From Archangium lipolyticum (lineage in GTDB: Bacteria > Myxococcota > Myxococcia > Myxococcales > Myxococcaceae): 64,000 nucleotides of DNA. The notes beneath the pieces are model-generated. The model did not search any database. It was not told the origin of the DNA and worked only from the letters and a program-made list of their open reading frames with translations. Below are positions 35,583-44,388 of this stretch, piece after piece (the stretch's first letter is position 1; each line of letters begins with the position of its first letter). The stretch is from assembly GCF_024623785.1 (NCBI RefSeq), contig NZ_JANKBZ010000006.1, positions 372,001 through 436,000 on the forward strand, in the 5' to 3' direction. The translations under genes were made by a program, and so were the position numbers.

Positions 35583-36281
35583 ATGCCCCCCGCCCAGCCC
35601 GTTGTCGAGCTCCACGACGTCTCGAAGTCCTACGCCGAGGGCGATGCCGTCCGCGAGGTGCTCTCCAACGTGCGCCTCACCCTGCACGCGGGTGAGTTCG
35701 TCGTGCTGCTCGGCCGCAGCGGCTCGGGGAAGTCCACGCTGCTCAACCTCATCAGCGGCATCGACCTGCCTTCTCGCGGCACGGTGCGCATCGACGGCCG
35801 CGAGCTCGTCACCCTGAGCGAGCACCAGCGCACCCTGCTGCGCCGCGACCGCATCGGCTTCATCTTCCAGGCCTTCAACCTGCTGCCCACCCTCACCGTG
35901 GAGGAGAACATCCTCCTGCCCCTGGAGCTCACCGGGCGCGAGGGCCCGGCGTCACGCGGACGCGTGCGCGAGCTGCTCGACACGGTGGGCCTGGGCAACC
36001 GCGCCAGCAGCTTCCCCGACCGGCTCTCCGGTGGTGAGCAGCAGCGCGTGGCCGTGGCCCGCGCGCTCGCCCACGCCCCGCCCCTCCTGCTGGCCGACGA
36101 GCCCACCGGCAACCTCGACGAACAGACGGGGCGCAAGGTGTTGGACCTCCTGGAGGGCCTCACGCGCCGGGAGCGGGCCTGCGCGCTCATCGTCACCCAT
36201 GACCCGGGCCTCGTCTCGCGCGCGGACCGCGTGTTGCAGCTCGAGGCGGGCCAGCTCGTCGAGCGGGAGGCCCGCGCGTGA
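35583..36281 (+). CDS. ABC transporter ATP-binding protein (LolD/MacB type)
   Basis: A 232-residue ATPase: Walker A GRSGSGKST, Q-loop FIFQAFNLLPTLTVEEN, signature LSGGEQQRVAVARAL, Walker B LLLADEPTGNLDE, and H-switch VTHD. The FQxFNLLPxLTVxEN segment marks the lipoprotein/macrolide-type clade. It overlaps the permease gene by 4 bp. With the FtsX permease and the AttH-like gene it forms an export operon comparable to attEFGH-type systems. Confidence 0.94.
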   Translation: MPPAQPVVELHDVSKSYAEGDAVREVLSNVRLTLHAGEFVVLLGRSGSGKSTLLNLISGIDLPSRGTVRIDGRELVTLSEHQRTLLRRDRIGFIFQAFNLLPTLTVEENILLPLELTGREGPASRGRVRELLDTVGLGNRASSFPDRLSGGEQQRVAVARALAHAPPLLLADEPTGNLDEQTGRKVLDLLEGLTRRERACALIVTHDPGLVSRADRVLQLEAGQLVEREARA

Positions 36282-38830
36282 GACAGCGCCTCCTGGCCCG
36301 CGCCAGCCTGCGCCACCTGGGCAGCCACCCGTGGCTCACCGCCCTGTCCCTGCTGGGCATCGCGCTCGGCGTGGCGGTGGTGGTGTCCATCGACCTCGCC
36401 AACGCGAGCGCCATGCGCGCCTTCGAGCGCTCCACCGACACCGTGGCCGGCCGTGCCACGCATCAGCTCGTCGGCGGGCCCGCGGGGCTGCCGGAGTCGG
36501 TGTACCGGGACGTGCGCCTCCTGCCCGGCGCGCCCGTGTCCGCTCCCGTGGTGGAGGGCCACGTGCGCGCGACGAGCGGCGACAGGCGCACCCTCACCAT
36601 CCTGGGCGTGGACCCGTTCGCCGAGGCTCCCTTCCGCTCCTTCGTGCCCAGGGGTGGCGGCCCCGTGGACCTGGGCGCCTTCCTCACCTGGCCCGGCACC
36701 GCCCTCCTCACACGGCGTACCGCCCAGGCCCTGGGCGTCAGCACCGGAGACACCCTGGACGTGGTCATGGAGGGCGTGACGCGGCGGCTGCGCGTGACGG
36801 CCACCCTGGAGCCCGAGGACGAGGGCAGTGCCCGCGCCATGGAGAGCCTCGTGCTCACCGACATCTCCACCGCGCAGGAGGTGCTCGGACAGGTGGGGCG
36901 GCTCTCGCGCATCGACCTCCTGCTGCCAGCCGGTGACGCCGGAGAGGCTCAACTGGCGCGCCTGCGCCCGCTGCTGCCCGAGGGCGCCGAGGTGGTGCGG
37001 CCCCGCGCGCGCGGCAACGCGGTGGAGCAGATGACGCGGGCGTTCCGCACCAACCTCACCGCGCTGTCGCTGCTGGCGCTCGTGGTGGGCACGTTCCTCA
37101 TCTACAACACGATGACCTTCTCGGTGGTGCAGCGGCGCGAGCAGCTCGGACGGCTGCGCGCGGTGGGCATCACCCGGCGCGAGCTGTTCGCCCTCGTGCT
37201 CGTCGAGGCCACGGCCCTGGGCCTGGTGGGCACGGTGGCCGGGCTGCTCATGGGCATCATCATGGGCCGGGGGCTGGTGGAGCTCGTCACCCGGACGCTC
37301 AACGACCTGTACCTCGTGGTGAGCGTGCGGGGCCTCTCGCTGGAGTCGTTCACGCTGGCCAAGGGCGTGCTGCTCGGCCTGGGCGCGACGCTGGCCGCCG
37401 CGCTGCTGCCCGCGTGGGAGGCGGCGCGCTCGGCCCCCGCGGTGACGCTGCGCCGCTCCACGCTGGAGGACGTGGCCCGGCGGAGGGCTCCGCGGTTGGC
37501 CCTGCTGGGGCTGCTCGTGCTCGCGTTGGGCGTGGGGCTGCTGGCCCTGCCCACTCCCGAGCTGCTTCCGGCCTACGGTGGCCTCTTCTCCGTGCTGCTG
37601 GGCGCGGCGCTGCTGGTGCCCTGGTTGACGACGCTGCTCGCGGGCGCGGCGGCGGGTCCGCTGGGGCGTCCCTTCGGGCTGCTGGGGCGCATGGCCGCGC
37701 GCGGTGTGACGTCGAGCCTCAGCCGCACCGCCGTGGCCCTCGCCGCGCTCATGGTGGCCGTGGCCACTACGGTGGGCGTGGGGCTCATGGTGGCCAGCTT
37801 CCGCGGCACGGTGGCCGAGTGGCTGGAGGCCTCGCTGCAAGCGGACATCTTCGTCTCCCCGCCCGCGCTCGTCACCCGGCGCGGCGGAGCCACCTTCGCC
37901 CCGGGCCTCGCCGAGCACCTGCGCGAGACTCCCGGCGTGGCCCGCAGCACCACCATCCGCACGGTGCAGGTGCGCGTGGATGGCATGCCCACGGACCTGC
38001 GCTCCGTGGACTTCGGCACCGTCACCGTGCGGCCCTACCGCTTCAAGCAGGGAGACCCGGAGCGCGTGTGGAAGGAGCTGGAGGCGCCGGACACCCTGCT
38101 CGCCTCCGAGCCCTTCGCCTTCCACCGCCGCCTGGGCGTGGGCGACTCCGTGGAGCTGTCCACGGACAAGGGCCCGCGCCGCTTCCGTATCGTCGGCGTG
38201 TACTTCGACTATGGCTCGGACGCGGGCACGCTGCTGATGCCGCGCGCCACGTACCTGCACCACTTCGATGACCCGAGGGTGAGCGGCGTGGCCCTCTACG
38301 CCGCGCCCGGACAGGACGTGGACGCGCTGGTGGCCCGCGTGCGCGAGCGCGCCGGGAGCGTGCAGGCGCTCGACATCCGCTCCAACCGCGCGCTGCGGGA
38401 GACGTCCCTGGAGGTGTTCGACCGCACCTTCACCATCACCCACGTGCTGCGGCTGCTCGCGGTGGGCGTGGCCTTCGTCGGCGTGCTCAGCGCGCTCATG
38501 GCGCTGCAACTCGAGCGCGCGCGCGAGCTGGCCGTGCTGCGCGCCACCGGCCTCACGCCCCGCCAGCTCTGGGGCCTCGTGTCCCTCCAGACGGGACTGC
38601 TGGGCCTGCTCGCGGGACTCTTCTCGCTGCCGCTCGGCGTGGCGCTCGCGTACGTGCTCGTCCACGTCATCAACCAGCGCTCCTTCGGGTGGACGCTGCA
38701 ACTGCTGGTGGTGCCCGGCGTGCTCGTACAGGCGCTGGTGCTGGCCCTGCTGGCCGCGGCGCTCGCGGGCCTCTACCCGTCCTGGAAGATGTCGCGCGCC
38801 AACCCCGCGAACGCGCTGAGGGAGGAGTGA
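36278..38830 (+). CDS. FtsX-family ABC transporter permease (double module)
   Basis: An 850-residue permease starting at GTG inside the ATPase gene end. It has an N-terminal membrane helix followed by a large periplasmic domain. A first FtsX block follows (TALSLLALVVGTFLIYNTM, REQLGRLRAVGITRRELFALVLVEATALG), then a second half repeating the plan (TAVALAALMVAVATTVGVGLMVASF, VGVLSALMALQLERARELAVLRATGLTPRQL). Such large permeases move lipids, lipoproteins or hydrophobic compounds outward rather than into the cell. It is followed by the AttH-like gene after 5 bp. Confidence 0.92.
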   Translation: MRQRLLARASLRHLGSHPWLTALSLLGIALGVAVVVSIDLANASAMRAFERSTDTVAGRATHQLVGGPAGLPESVYRDVRLLPGAPVSAPVVEGHVRATSGDRRTLTILGVDPFAEAPFRSFVPRGGGPVDLGAFLTWPGTALLTRRTAQALGVSTGDTLDVVMEGVTRRLRVTATLEPEDEGSARAMESLVLTDISTAQEVLGQVGRLSRIDLLLPAGDAGEAQLARLRPLLPEGAEVVRPRARGNAVEQMTRAFRTNLTALSLLALVVGTFLIYNTMTFSVVQRREQLGRLRAVGITRRELFALVLVEATALGLVGTVAGLLMGIIMGRGLVELVTRTLNDLYLVVSVRGLSLESFTLAKGVLLGLGATLAAALLPAWEAARSAPAVTLRRSTLEDVARRRAPRLALLGLLVLALGVGLLALPTPELLPAYGGLFSVLLGAALLVPWLTTLLAGAAAGPLGRPFGLLGRMAARGVTSSLSRTAVALAALMVAVATTVGVGLMVASFRGTVAEWLEASLQADIFVSPPALVTRRGGATFAPGLAEHLRETPGVARSTTIRTVQVRVDGMPTDLRSVDFGTVTVRPYRFKQGDPERVWKELEAPDTLLASEPFAFHRRLGVGDSVELSTDKGPRRFRIVGVYFDYGSDAGTLLMPRATYLHHFDDPRVSGVALYAAPGQDVDALVARVRERAGSVQALDIRSNRALRETSLEVFDRTFTITHVLRLLAVGVAFVGVLSALMALQLERARELAVLRATGLTPRQLWGLVSLQTGLLGLLAGLFSLPLGVALAYVLVHVINQRSFGWTLQLLVVPGVLVQALVLALLAAALAGLYPSWKMSRANPANALREE

Positions 38831-38835
38831 GGACG

Positions 38836-40017
38836 ATGCGCGGACGCGGACTCGTCATCGGCGTGGCGGTGGTGCTCGTGGGGCTCGGGGCGGGAGCGGT
38901 CTGGGTGACGCGGGATGCGGCACCGGCCCCGAGCGGCGCGCCGACGCTGAAGGTGGCGGAGGCACTCGGAGGTGGAGCGGGCGGCGAGGCCGGTTACACG
39001 CGCGCCCTCGAGCCCCGGGAGTTCCACTTCCCCGAGGACCATGGTCCACACCCCGGCTTCCGCACCGAGTGGTGGTACTGGACGGGCAACCTCTCCACGG
39101 CGGACGGGCACGACTTCGGCTACCAGCTCACCCTCTTCCGCAGCGCGCTGGCCCCCGAGGACGCGCCGCGCGAGTCCGCGTGGGGCACGCGGCACGTCTA
39201 CATGGGACACCTGGCGCTCTCGGACATCAGCGGCGGGCGCTTCCACGCCACCGAGCGCTTCACCCGCGACGCGCTGGGACTCGCGGGCGCGCGGACCGAG
39301 CCCTTCCGCGTGTGGTTGGAGGACTGGAGCGCGGAGGCCCTCGCGGGCGGCGCCCTGCCGATGAAGCTCACCGCCCAGGGAGACGGGGTGTCGCTGTCGC
39401 TCGTGCTGGAGGAAGGCAAGCCCCCGGTGCTCCAGGGTGACCGGGGCCTCGCCCGGAAGGGAGCCGCACCGGGCAACGCCTCCTATTACTACTCGCTCAC
39501 CCGGATGCCCTCGCGCGGGCAGGTGATGGTGGACGGCCGTGTCCACGAGGTGACGGGCCAGAGCTGGATGGACCGCGAGTGGAGCACCCGCCCGCTCGGC
39601 GAGAACCAGGTGGGCTGGGACTGGTTCGCGCTCCAGCTCTCGGACGGCGGCGAGCTCATGTACTACCAGCTCCGTCAGAAGGACGGCTCGGTGGACCCGT
39701 TCAGCGCGGGCATGCTCGTCCCCGCCCGGGGCGAGCCCGTGCGGCTCTCTCGCGACGACGTGCGGCTGGAGGTGTTGGACACCTGGAAGAGCCCTCGCGG
39801 CGGCACGGTGTACCCGGCGCGTTGGCGTCTCTCCATTCCCTCACAACGTCTGGAATTGAACATCACCCCCGCCCTGGCCGACCAGGAGCTGCCGGTGAGT
39901 GTTCGCTACTGGGAGGGCTCCGTCCGCCTCTCGGGCACGCACGAGGGCCAGCCCCTCGAGGGCCGCGGCTACGTCGAATTGACGGGTTATGGAGACACGC
40001 CGCCGCGAGAGCGTTGA
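38836..40017 (+). CDS. AttH/CrtC-like lipocalin-domain protein
   Basis: A 393-residue exported or membrane-anchored protein with an N-terminal hydrophobic helix (LVIGVAVVLVGLGAGAVWV). Two lipocalin-like halves follow with the AttH/carotenoid-hydratase signatures HPGFRTEWWYWTGNL and TGQSWMDREWST. CrtC enzymes hydrate carotenoids, but next to an ABC-FtsX pair the AttH role (chaperone of an exported lipid-like molecule) is more likely. A GAGG ribosome binding site precedes ATG 38836. Confidence 0.88.
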   Translation: MRGRGLVIGVAVVLVGLGAGAVWVTRDAAPAPSGAPTLKVAEALGGGAGGEAGYTRALEPREFHFPEDHGPHPGFRTEWWYWTGNLSTADGHDFGYQLTLFRSALAPEDAPRESAWGTRHVYMGHLALSDISGGRFHATERFTRDALGLAGARTEPFRVWLEDWSAEALAGGALPMKLTAQGDGVSLSLVLEEGKPPVLQGDRGLARKGAAPGNASYYYSLTRMPSRGQVMVDGRVHEVTGQSWMDREWSTRPLGENQVGWDWFALQLSDGGELMYYQLRQKDGSVDPFSAGMLVPARGEPVRLSRDDVRLEVLDTWKSPRGGTVYPARWRLSIPSQRLELNITPALADQELPVSVRYWEGSVRLSGTHEGQPLEGRGYVELTGYGDTPPRER

Positions 40018-40110
40018 AAGACTGGACAGAAGCGACAAAACCCTTGCACTCCCGCTATTCTTCTACAATTACACGCGTAGGATGCGCGGCAAACGTCATG
40101 GGGGGGTCAC

Positions 40111-40527
40111 ATGGCCATCCGCCGCGAATGGAAGCTCGGGACGCATTCCGCCTACTTCGAGCAACCGGACATCCTCTGGGTGAGGATCGACGGTGAGACC
40201 ACGTTCCAGGATGCAGTCTGTCTGTCCGAAATCTATGGGGAGCTGGGCAACCACCGCCCCATCTTCGTGGTGACGGACCTCCGGGGGGCTACCACCGTCG
40301 ACTCCGAGGCGCGCAACTACGTCTCCCGGAACGTCAATCCCGCCTGGTTCCTCGGCTCCGTCTACATCGGCGCGGGCTTCGTGCAGAAGGCCGCGGCCAA
40401 GAGCCTCGCCTTCGTCCACTACCTCACGGGCCGGCTCACCTTCGATCTGCACTTCGTCGGCTCGGAGGAGGAGGCGCGCGAGCTCCTGGCCCGCGAGCGT
40501 GCTCACCGCCGCGCCCGGGTCGCCTGA
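40111..40527 (+). CDS. STAS/SpoIIAA-like small protein, paralogue 1
   Basis: A 138-residue soluble protein with an alternating beta/alpha pattern (WKLGTHSAYFEQPDILWVRIDGE, PIFVVTDLRGATTVDSEARNYV, VGSEEEARELLARERAH) like single-domain STAS/SpoIIAA relatives. It shares order and many residues with the next gene, so the two arose by tandem duplication. The upstream segment 40040-40090 is unusually A/T-rich and includes TACAAT, a possible -10. Function unknown; anti-anti-sigma or lipid-binding roles are possible in the family. Confidence 0.65.
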   Translation: MAIRREWKLGTHSAYFEQPDILWVRIDGETTFQDAVCLSEIYGELGNHRPIFVVTDLRGATTVDSEARNYVSRNVNPAWFLGSVYIGAGFVQKAAAKSLAFVHYLTGRLTFDLHFVGSEEEARELLARERAHRRARVA

Positions 40528-40644
40528 TCGCCTGCAACGGGCTCGTCCGGCCGGGCCCCGACATGACCGCTCCCGTCACGCCTTCCGGGTACCACCTACC
40601 GGATGGCCACGGACTGAGATACACCGGCAGTCACGAGGCTCCCC

Positions 40645-41061
40645 ATGACGGCTCCCCGCGAATGGTCCATCGGCACCCACTACATCCGCTTCGAGCAACC
40701 CGACACCCTGTTCATCAAGATCACGGGTGACATCGGTCTCGAGGAGGTCAAACAGCTCGTCGAGATCTGCCGCGAGCTGGCCGAGAAGAAGCCGTTCTAT
40801 CTCATCACCGACCTTGCGGAGATTGGCACCATCCCCTCCGAGGCCCGGGGCTACGCCTCCAAGAACATCCGCCAGGAGTGGTACCTGGGGGTCGCGTACA
40901 TCGGCGCCAACTTCGTGGCCAAGGCCGCCGCCAAGGGGCTCGCGCTGATGATGTATTTCACGGGCAAACCCTCGTTCGACCTGGAGTTCGTCCACGACGA
41001 GAACGAGGCGCGTGCCGCCATCTCCCGCCAGCGCCTCAAGCGCGCCACCAAGGTGGCCTGA
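40645..41061 (+). CDS. STAS/SpoIIAA-like small protein, paralogue 2
   Basis: A 138-residue protein of the same length and layout as the preceding one (EWSIGTHYIRFEQPDTLFIKITGD, PFYLITDLAEIGTIPSEARGY, GVAYIGANFVAKAAAKGLAL, DLEFVHDENEARAAI). The shared AYIGA-F-V-KAAAK core makes the relation certain by eye. It lies 117 bp after paralogue 1 on the same strand, with its own leader. Function unknown. Confidence 0.68.
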   Translation: MTAPREWSIGTHYIRFEQPDTLFIKITGDIGLEEVKQLVEICRELAEKKPFYLITDLAEIGTIPSEARGYASKNIRQEWYLGVAYIGANFVAKAAAKGLALMMYFTGKPSFDLEFVHDENEARAAISRQRLKRATKVA

Positions 41062-41090
41062 CGCACCGGGCCCGAGTCCCCGCCCTCCAC

Positions 41091-41798
41091 CTACAGCATG
41101 AATGACTGCTCGGCCGGCGCGTCGTGCGCGTCGAGCGGGCGCGTGTTGTAGGCGAGCGCCTCGGCCAGCCGCGCGGGCTTCTCGTTGCGCGGGGACGTCA
41201 TCAACTGGATGAACGCGTCGTGGTCCAGGCGCAGACGCGGGTTGGTGAGGCGCTCGTGGCCGATGGTGCTGAACGTGCGCCCGCCGTAGTCGTGGGCGGG
41301 GTACACGAGCGTGTCCTCCGGCAGTGACAGCAGCCGCTGGAGGCTGCGGTACTCGGCCTCGGCGTCACCGGTGGGCAGGTCCGTGCGGCCCGTGGCGCCG
41401 ATGAGCAGCGTGTCGCCGCTGAGCACCCGGTCCTCCATCACCAGCACCAGGCCGTCCGACGTGTGCCCCGGGGACTCCCAGACGGTGAGGCGCACCTCCC
41501 CCACCTCCAGCACCTCCCCGTCGCTCAGCACCCGGTGCACCGAGCCCTCGGGAGCCCCGGCGATGACGGCGCCCGTCATCCGCGCCAGCTCGCGGCACCC
41601 GGACAGGTGGTCCGCGTGCGTATGGGTGTCCACCACCAGCTTCAGCCGGAGCTGGTCCTTCGCCAACCGCTGCATGTAGCCCGGCAACAGCTCCAGCACC
41701 GGGTCCACGATGAGCGCCTCGCGTGTCCGCGGGCTGACGATGAGGTAGGTGCGGCAGCTCGCCCCGCCGTTCAACTCCTCGAAGATGAAGCCCTTCAT
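41091..41798 (-). CDS. MBL-fold persulfide dioxygenase (ETHE1-like)
   Basis: A 235-residue metallo-beta-lactamase-fold enzyme. The metal motif VVDTHTHADHLSG is the ETHE1/glyoxalase II form, with ESPGHTSDGLV, LSGDTLLIGATGRTDL, and VYPAHDYGGRTFSTIGHE supplying the remaining ligands. The DLPTGD and YPAHDY(G) features fit persulfide dioxygenase, which oxidises glutathione persulfide to sulfite, better than a generic glyoxalase II. Length is typical. No rhodanese gene lies beside it in this window. Confidence 0.87.
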   Translation of the reverse strand: MKGFIFEELNGGASCRTYLIVSPRTREALIVDPVLELLPGYMQRLAKDQLRLKLVVDTHTHADHLSGCRELARMTGAVIAGAPEGSVHRVLSDGEVLEVGEVRLTVWESPGHTSDGLVLVMEDRVLSGDTLLIGATGRTDLPTGDAEAEYRSLQRLLSLPEDTLVYPAHDYGGRTFSTIGHERLTNPRLRLDHDAFIQLMTSPRNEKPARLAEALAYNTRPLDAHDAPAEQSFML

Positions 41799-41920
41799 CC
41801 CCTGCCTCCCCTCCCCGGATGCACCCTCACGCCCGGGACGGGAAGCAAGTTAGGCACTGTTGGCCGCTGGCACGTCCGGAGGGAGACCCCGGGGCATCGA
41901 GACGCCCAACAGTGGACGGT

Positions 41921-42454
41921 TCAGCGGGCCACGGAGGGGATGGCGGCGCACAGGTGCGCGTGCAGCGTCTCGGTGCGCACGTAGAGGAACTGCGCGTCGC
42001 CGAAGGCCAGCCCGTCCCCGTCGAACAGCTGCTGCTCCTGGTCTCCCAGGGCGATGGCGTTGACGAACGTGCCGTTCATCGAGCCCGCGTCACGCACGTA
42101 GCAGCTGCCGTCCCCCGCGCTCCAGCGGATGAAGGCGTGGAACTTGGAGACGGACGGGTCGTGCACCACCAGGGAGCTCGTCTCCAGCCGCCCCACGGCG
42201 AACACCTCACCGTCCATCTTCGGCTTGAGGAAGAGGACCTGCAGGTGCTCGAAGCCCTGCAGCATCGCCATCAGCCGGTCCGCCAGCCGGGAGCGGTGCG
42301 CCATGAACACCGTGCGCGCCTCGCCCATCTGCTGGGCCACCCGCTGGAAGACGGGCGCGGGTGGCTGCTGGATGAGCGCCACCGGGCCATGCTGGTCCTG
42401 GAACGTCTTCACGTCCGTCTGTACCAGCGCTCGCAATTCCCTCACGGATGGCAT
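41921..42454 (-). CDS. FHA-domain protein
   Basis: A 177-residue protein from ATG 42454. The first 75 residues are a helical segment I cannot assign. The C-terminal half is a forkhead-associated domain: FAVGRLETSSLVVHDPSVSKFHAFIRW then DAGSMNGTFVNAIALGDQEQQLFDGDGLAFGD. FHA domains bind phosphothreonine, so the protein is likely a reader of Ser/Thr kinases such as the one at 52920-56852. It lies upstream of the persulfide dioxygenase gene on the same strand, 122 bp away. Confidence 0.86.
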   Translation of the reverse strand: MPSVRELRALVQTDVKTFQDQHGPVALIQQPPAPVFQRVAQQMGEARTVFMAHRSRLADRLMAMLQGFEHLQVLFLKPKMDGEVFAVGRLETSSLVVHDPSVSKFHAFIRWSAGDGSCYVRDAGSMNGTFVNAIALGDQEQQLFDGDGLAFGDAQFLYVRTETLHAHLCAAIPSVAR

Positions 42455-42554
42455 GGCGCGCAAGGGTAGGCGTGTACGCGGCGCGTGCCAAGAGCCCTGG
42501 CTCGGTTATGGTTCGCCCGGACACCACGCAGGCAGCCGCAGGAGGCTCCATCTC

Positions 42555-44039
42555 ATGGCGAAGGCGAAGTACGTGCTGGCAGTGGACCAGGGCACCACCG
42601 GGACGCACGTCTCCATCCTGGACGACAAGCTCCGGGTGGTGGGCAGCGGCTACCGCGAGTTCACCCAGTACTTCCCCAAGCCCTCCTGGGTGGAGCATGA
42701 CCTGGAGGAGATCTGGGCCAGCGTCGAGTACTGCGTCCGCCAGGCCCTGAAGAACGCGGGGCTGGCGGGCAAGGACATCTCCGCGGTGGGCATCACCAAC
42801 CAGCGCGAGACGACGGGCCTGTGGCTGCGCGACGGGGGCAAGCCCCTGGCCCATGCCATCGTGTGGCAGGACCGGCGCACCTCGGAGCACTGCGCGAAGC
42901 TGCGCGAGCAGGGCGAGGAGGCCCGGGTGCGCAAGACGACGGGCCTGGTGTTGGACCCGTACTTCTCGGGCACCAAGCTGAGCTGGATGATGGAGCACGT
43001 GAAGGGGGCCCGGAAGCGCGCCGAGAAGGGGGATGCGTGCTTCGGCACCATCGACACCTGGCTCGTCTACAAGATGACCGGGGGCCAGACGCACGTCACC
43101 GACGTGTCCAACGCCAGCCGCACCCTGCTCATGGACGTGTCCCTGCTCAAGTGGGACGAGGCCATGCTGTCCCTCTTCAAGGTGCCGTCCGCGTGCCTGC
43201 CGGAGATTCGCGGCTCGGCCGAGGTGTATGGCACCACGAAGGGCATGCGCGGCCTGCCGGACGGCATCCCCATCAGCGGCATGGCGGGAGACCAGCAGTC
43301 GGCCCTCTTCGGGCAGGCGTGCTTCAGCCCTGGAGAGGCCAAGTGCACCTACGGCACCGGCGCCTTCCTGCTGATGAACACGGGCGAGGCCCCCGTGTAC
43401 TCGAGCGCGGGGCTGCTCACCACGGTGGCCTGGCGCATCGGGGACAAGACGGCGTACGCGCTGGAGGGCAGCTCCTTCATCGCCGGCGCCGCGGTGCAGT
43501 GGCTGCGCGACGGGCTGAAGGTCATCAAGAAGGCCGGGGACGTGGAGCCGCTGGCCGCCAGTGTGAAGGAGAGCGGGGACGTGGTGTTCGTCCCGGCGCT
43601 CGCGGGGCTCGGGGCTCCGCACTGGCGTCCCGAGGCGCGCGGCCTCTTCGCCGGCATCGACCGCTCCACCACGGTGGCCCACCTGGCGCGCGCGGCGCTG
43701 GAGGGCGTGGCGATGCAGATCAACGACCTGGCCGATGCCATGCGGCGCGACACCGGCCGGGAGATTCCGGCCTTCAAGGTGGACGGAGGCGCCTCGGCCA
43801 ACAACCTGATGATGCAGTTCCAGGCGGACATGCTCGGCACCGAGGTGGTGCGCCCGCAGAACCTGCAGACGACCAGCCTGGGAGCGGCCTTCCTGGCGGG
43901 CCTGGGAGCGGGGGTGTGGAGCGGCACGGACGCCATCCGCCGCGCCTGGAAGGTGGGCAAGGTCTTCAAGCCGAAGATGAAGGCGGAGGTGCGTGAGCGG
44001 CACCTGACGAAGTGGCGGCGCGCGGTGGAGCGCGCCTGA
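42555..44039 (+). CDS. glpK: glycerol kinase
   Basis: A 494-residue FGGY kinase making glycerol 3-phosphate from glycerol and ATP. It opens YVLAVDQGTTGTHVSILDD and contains QYFPKPSWVEHD, GITNQRETTGLW, VWQDRRTSEHC, and SGMAGDQQSALFGQ. It ends in DGGASANNLMMQFQADMLG. The GGAGG ribosome binding site lies 9 bp before ATG 42555. Neither glpF nor glpD is next to it. The pterin dehydratase gene follows 37 bp later. Confidence 0.96.
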   Translation: MAKAKYVLAVDQGTTGTHVSILDDKLRVVGSGYREFTQYFPKPSWVEHDLEEIWASVEYCVRQALKNAGLAGKDISAVGITNQRETTGLWLRDGGKPLAHAIVWQDRRTSEHCAKLREQGEEARVRKTTGLVLDPYFSGTKLSWMMEHVKGARKRAEKGDACFGTIDTWLVYKMTGGQTHVTDVSNASRTLLMDVSLLKWDEAMLSLFKVPSACLPEIRGSAEVYGTTKGMRGLPDGIPISGMAGDQQSALFGQACFSPGEAKCTYGTGAFLLMNTGEAPVYSSAGLLTTVAWRIGDKTAYALEGSSFIAGAAVQWLRDGLKVIKKAGDVEPLAASVKESGDVVFVPALAGLGAPHWRPEARGLFAGIDRSTTVAHLARAALEGVAMQINDLADAMRRDTGREIPAFKVDGGASANNLMMQFQADMLGTEVVRPQNLQTTSLGAAFLAGLGAGVWSGTDAIRRAWKVGKVFKPKMKAEVRERHLTKWRRAVERA

Positions 44040-44076
44040 GACAGCCTCCCCCGATTCACGATAGGAGAAAGCGCCC

Positions 44077-44388
44077 ATGGCCTACGACAAGACGCAGCTG
44101 GCCCCCGAGGCCCTGAAGCAGTTCCTCACCGAGCACCCCGAGTGGAAGCACGAGGGCGGGATGCTCCGCCGTACGTATGAAGCGCCGAGCTTCCTGGCGG
44201 GCATCGAGTTCGTGAGCCGGGTGGCGAAGGCGGCCGAGGCCGCGGACCACCACCCGGACATCGACATCCGGTGGCGCAAGGTGACGCTGGCGCTGGTGAC
44301 GCACGACGCGGGCGGCCTGACGTGGCGGGACACGAAGCTGGCGGCCGAGTCGGACACGCTGTTCACCCAGGTGGTGAAGCAGGGCTGA
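44077..44388 (+). CDS. phhB: pterin-4a-carbinolamine dehydratase
   Basis: A 103-residue enzyme that recycles 4a-hydroxytetrahydropterin, formed by aromatic amino-acid hydroxylases. The family signature AADHHPDIDIRWRKV is visible, with the WRDTKLAA end. No phenylalanine hydroxylase gene is in the window, so another hydroxylase partner is expected elsewhere. A GGAG ribosome binding site lies upstream. Its stop overlaps the start of the outer-membrane protein gene (TGATG). Confidence 0.93.
   Translation: MAYDKTQLAPEALKQFLTEHPEWKHEGGMLRRTYEAPSFLAGIEFVSRVAKAAEAADHHPDIDIRWRKVTLALVTHDAGGLTWRDTKLAAESDTLFTQVVKQG

Noticed and set aside
35630-38701. 1023-codon open frame on the minus strand
   Set aside because: It is the antisense of the ABC ATPase and FtsX permease genes and has no recognisable sequence.
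42207-44078. 623-codon minus-strand frame opposite glpK
   Set aside because: Antisense shadow of glycerol kinase; no domains, and the composition is that of the complement.
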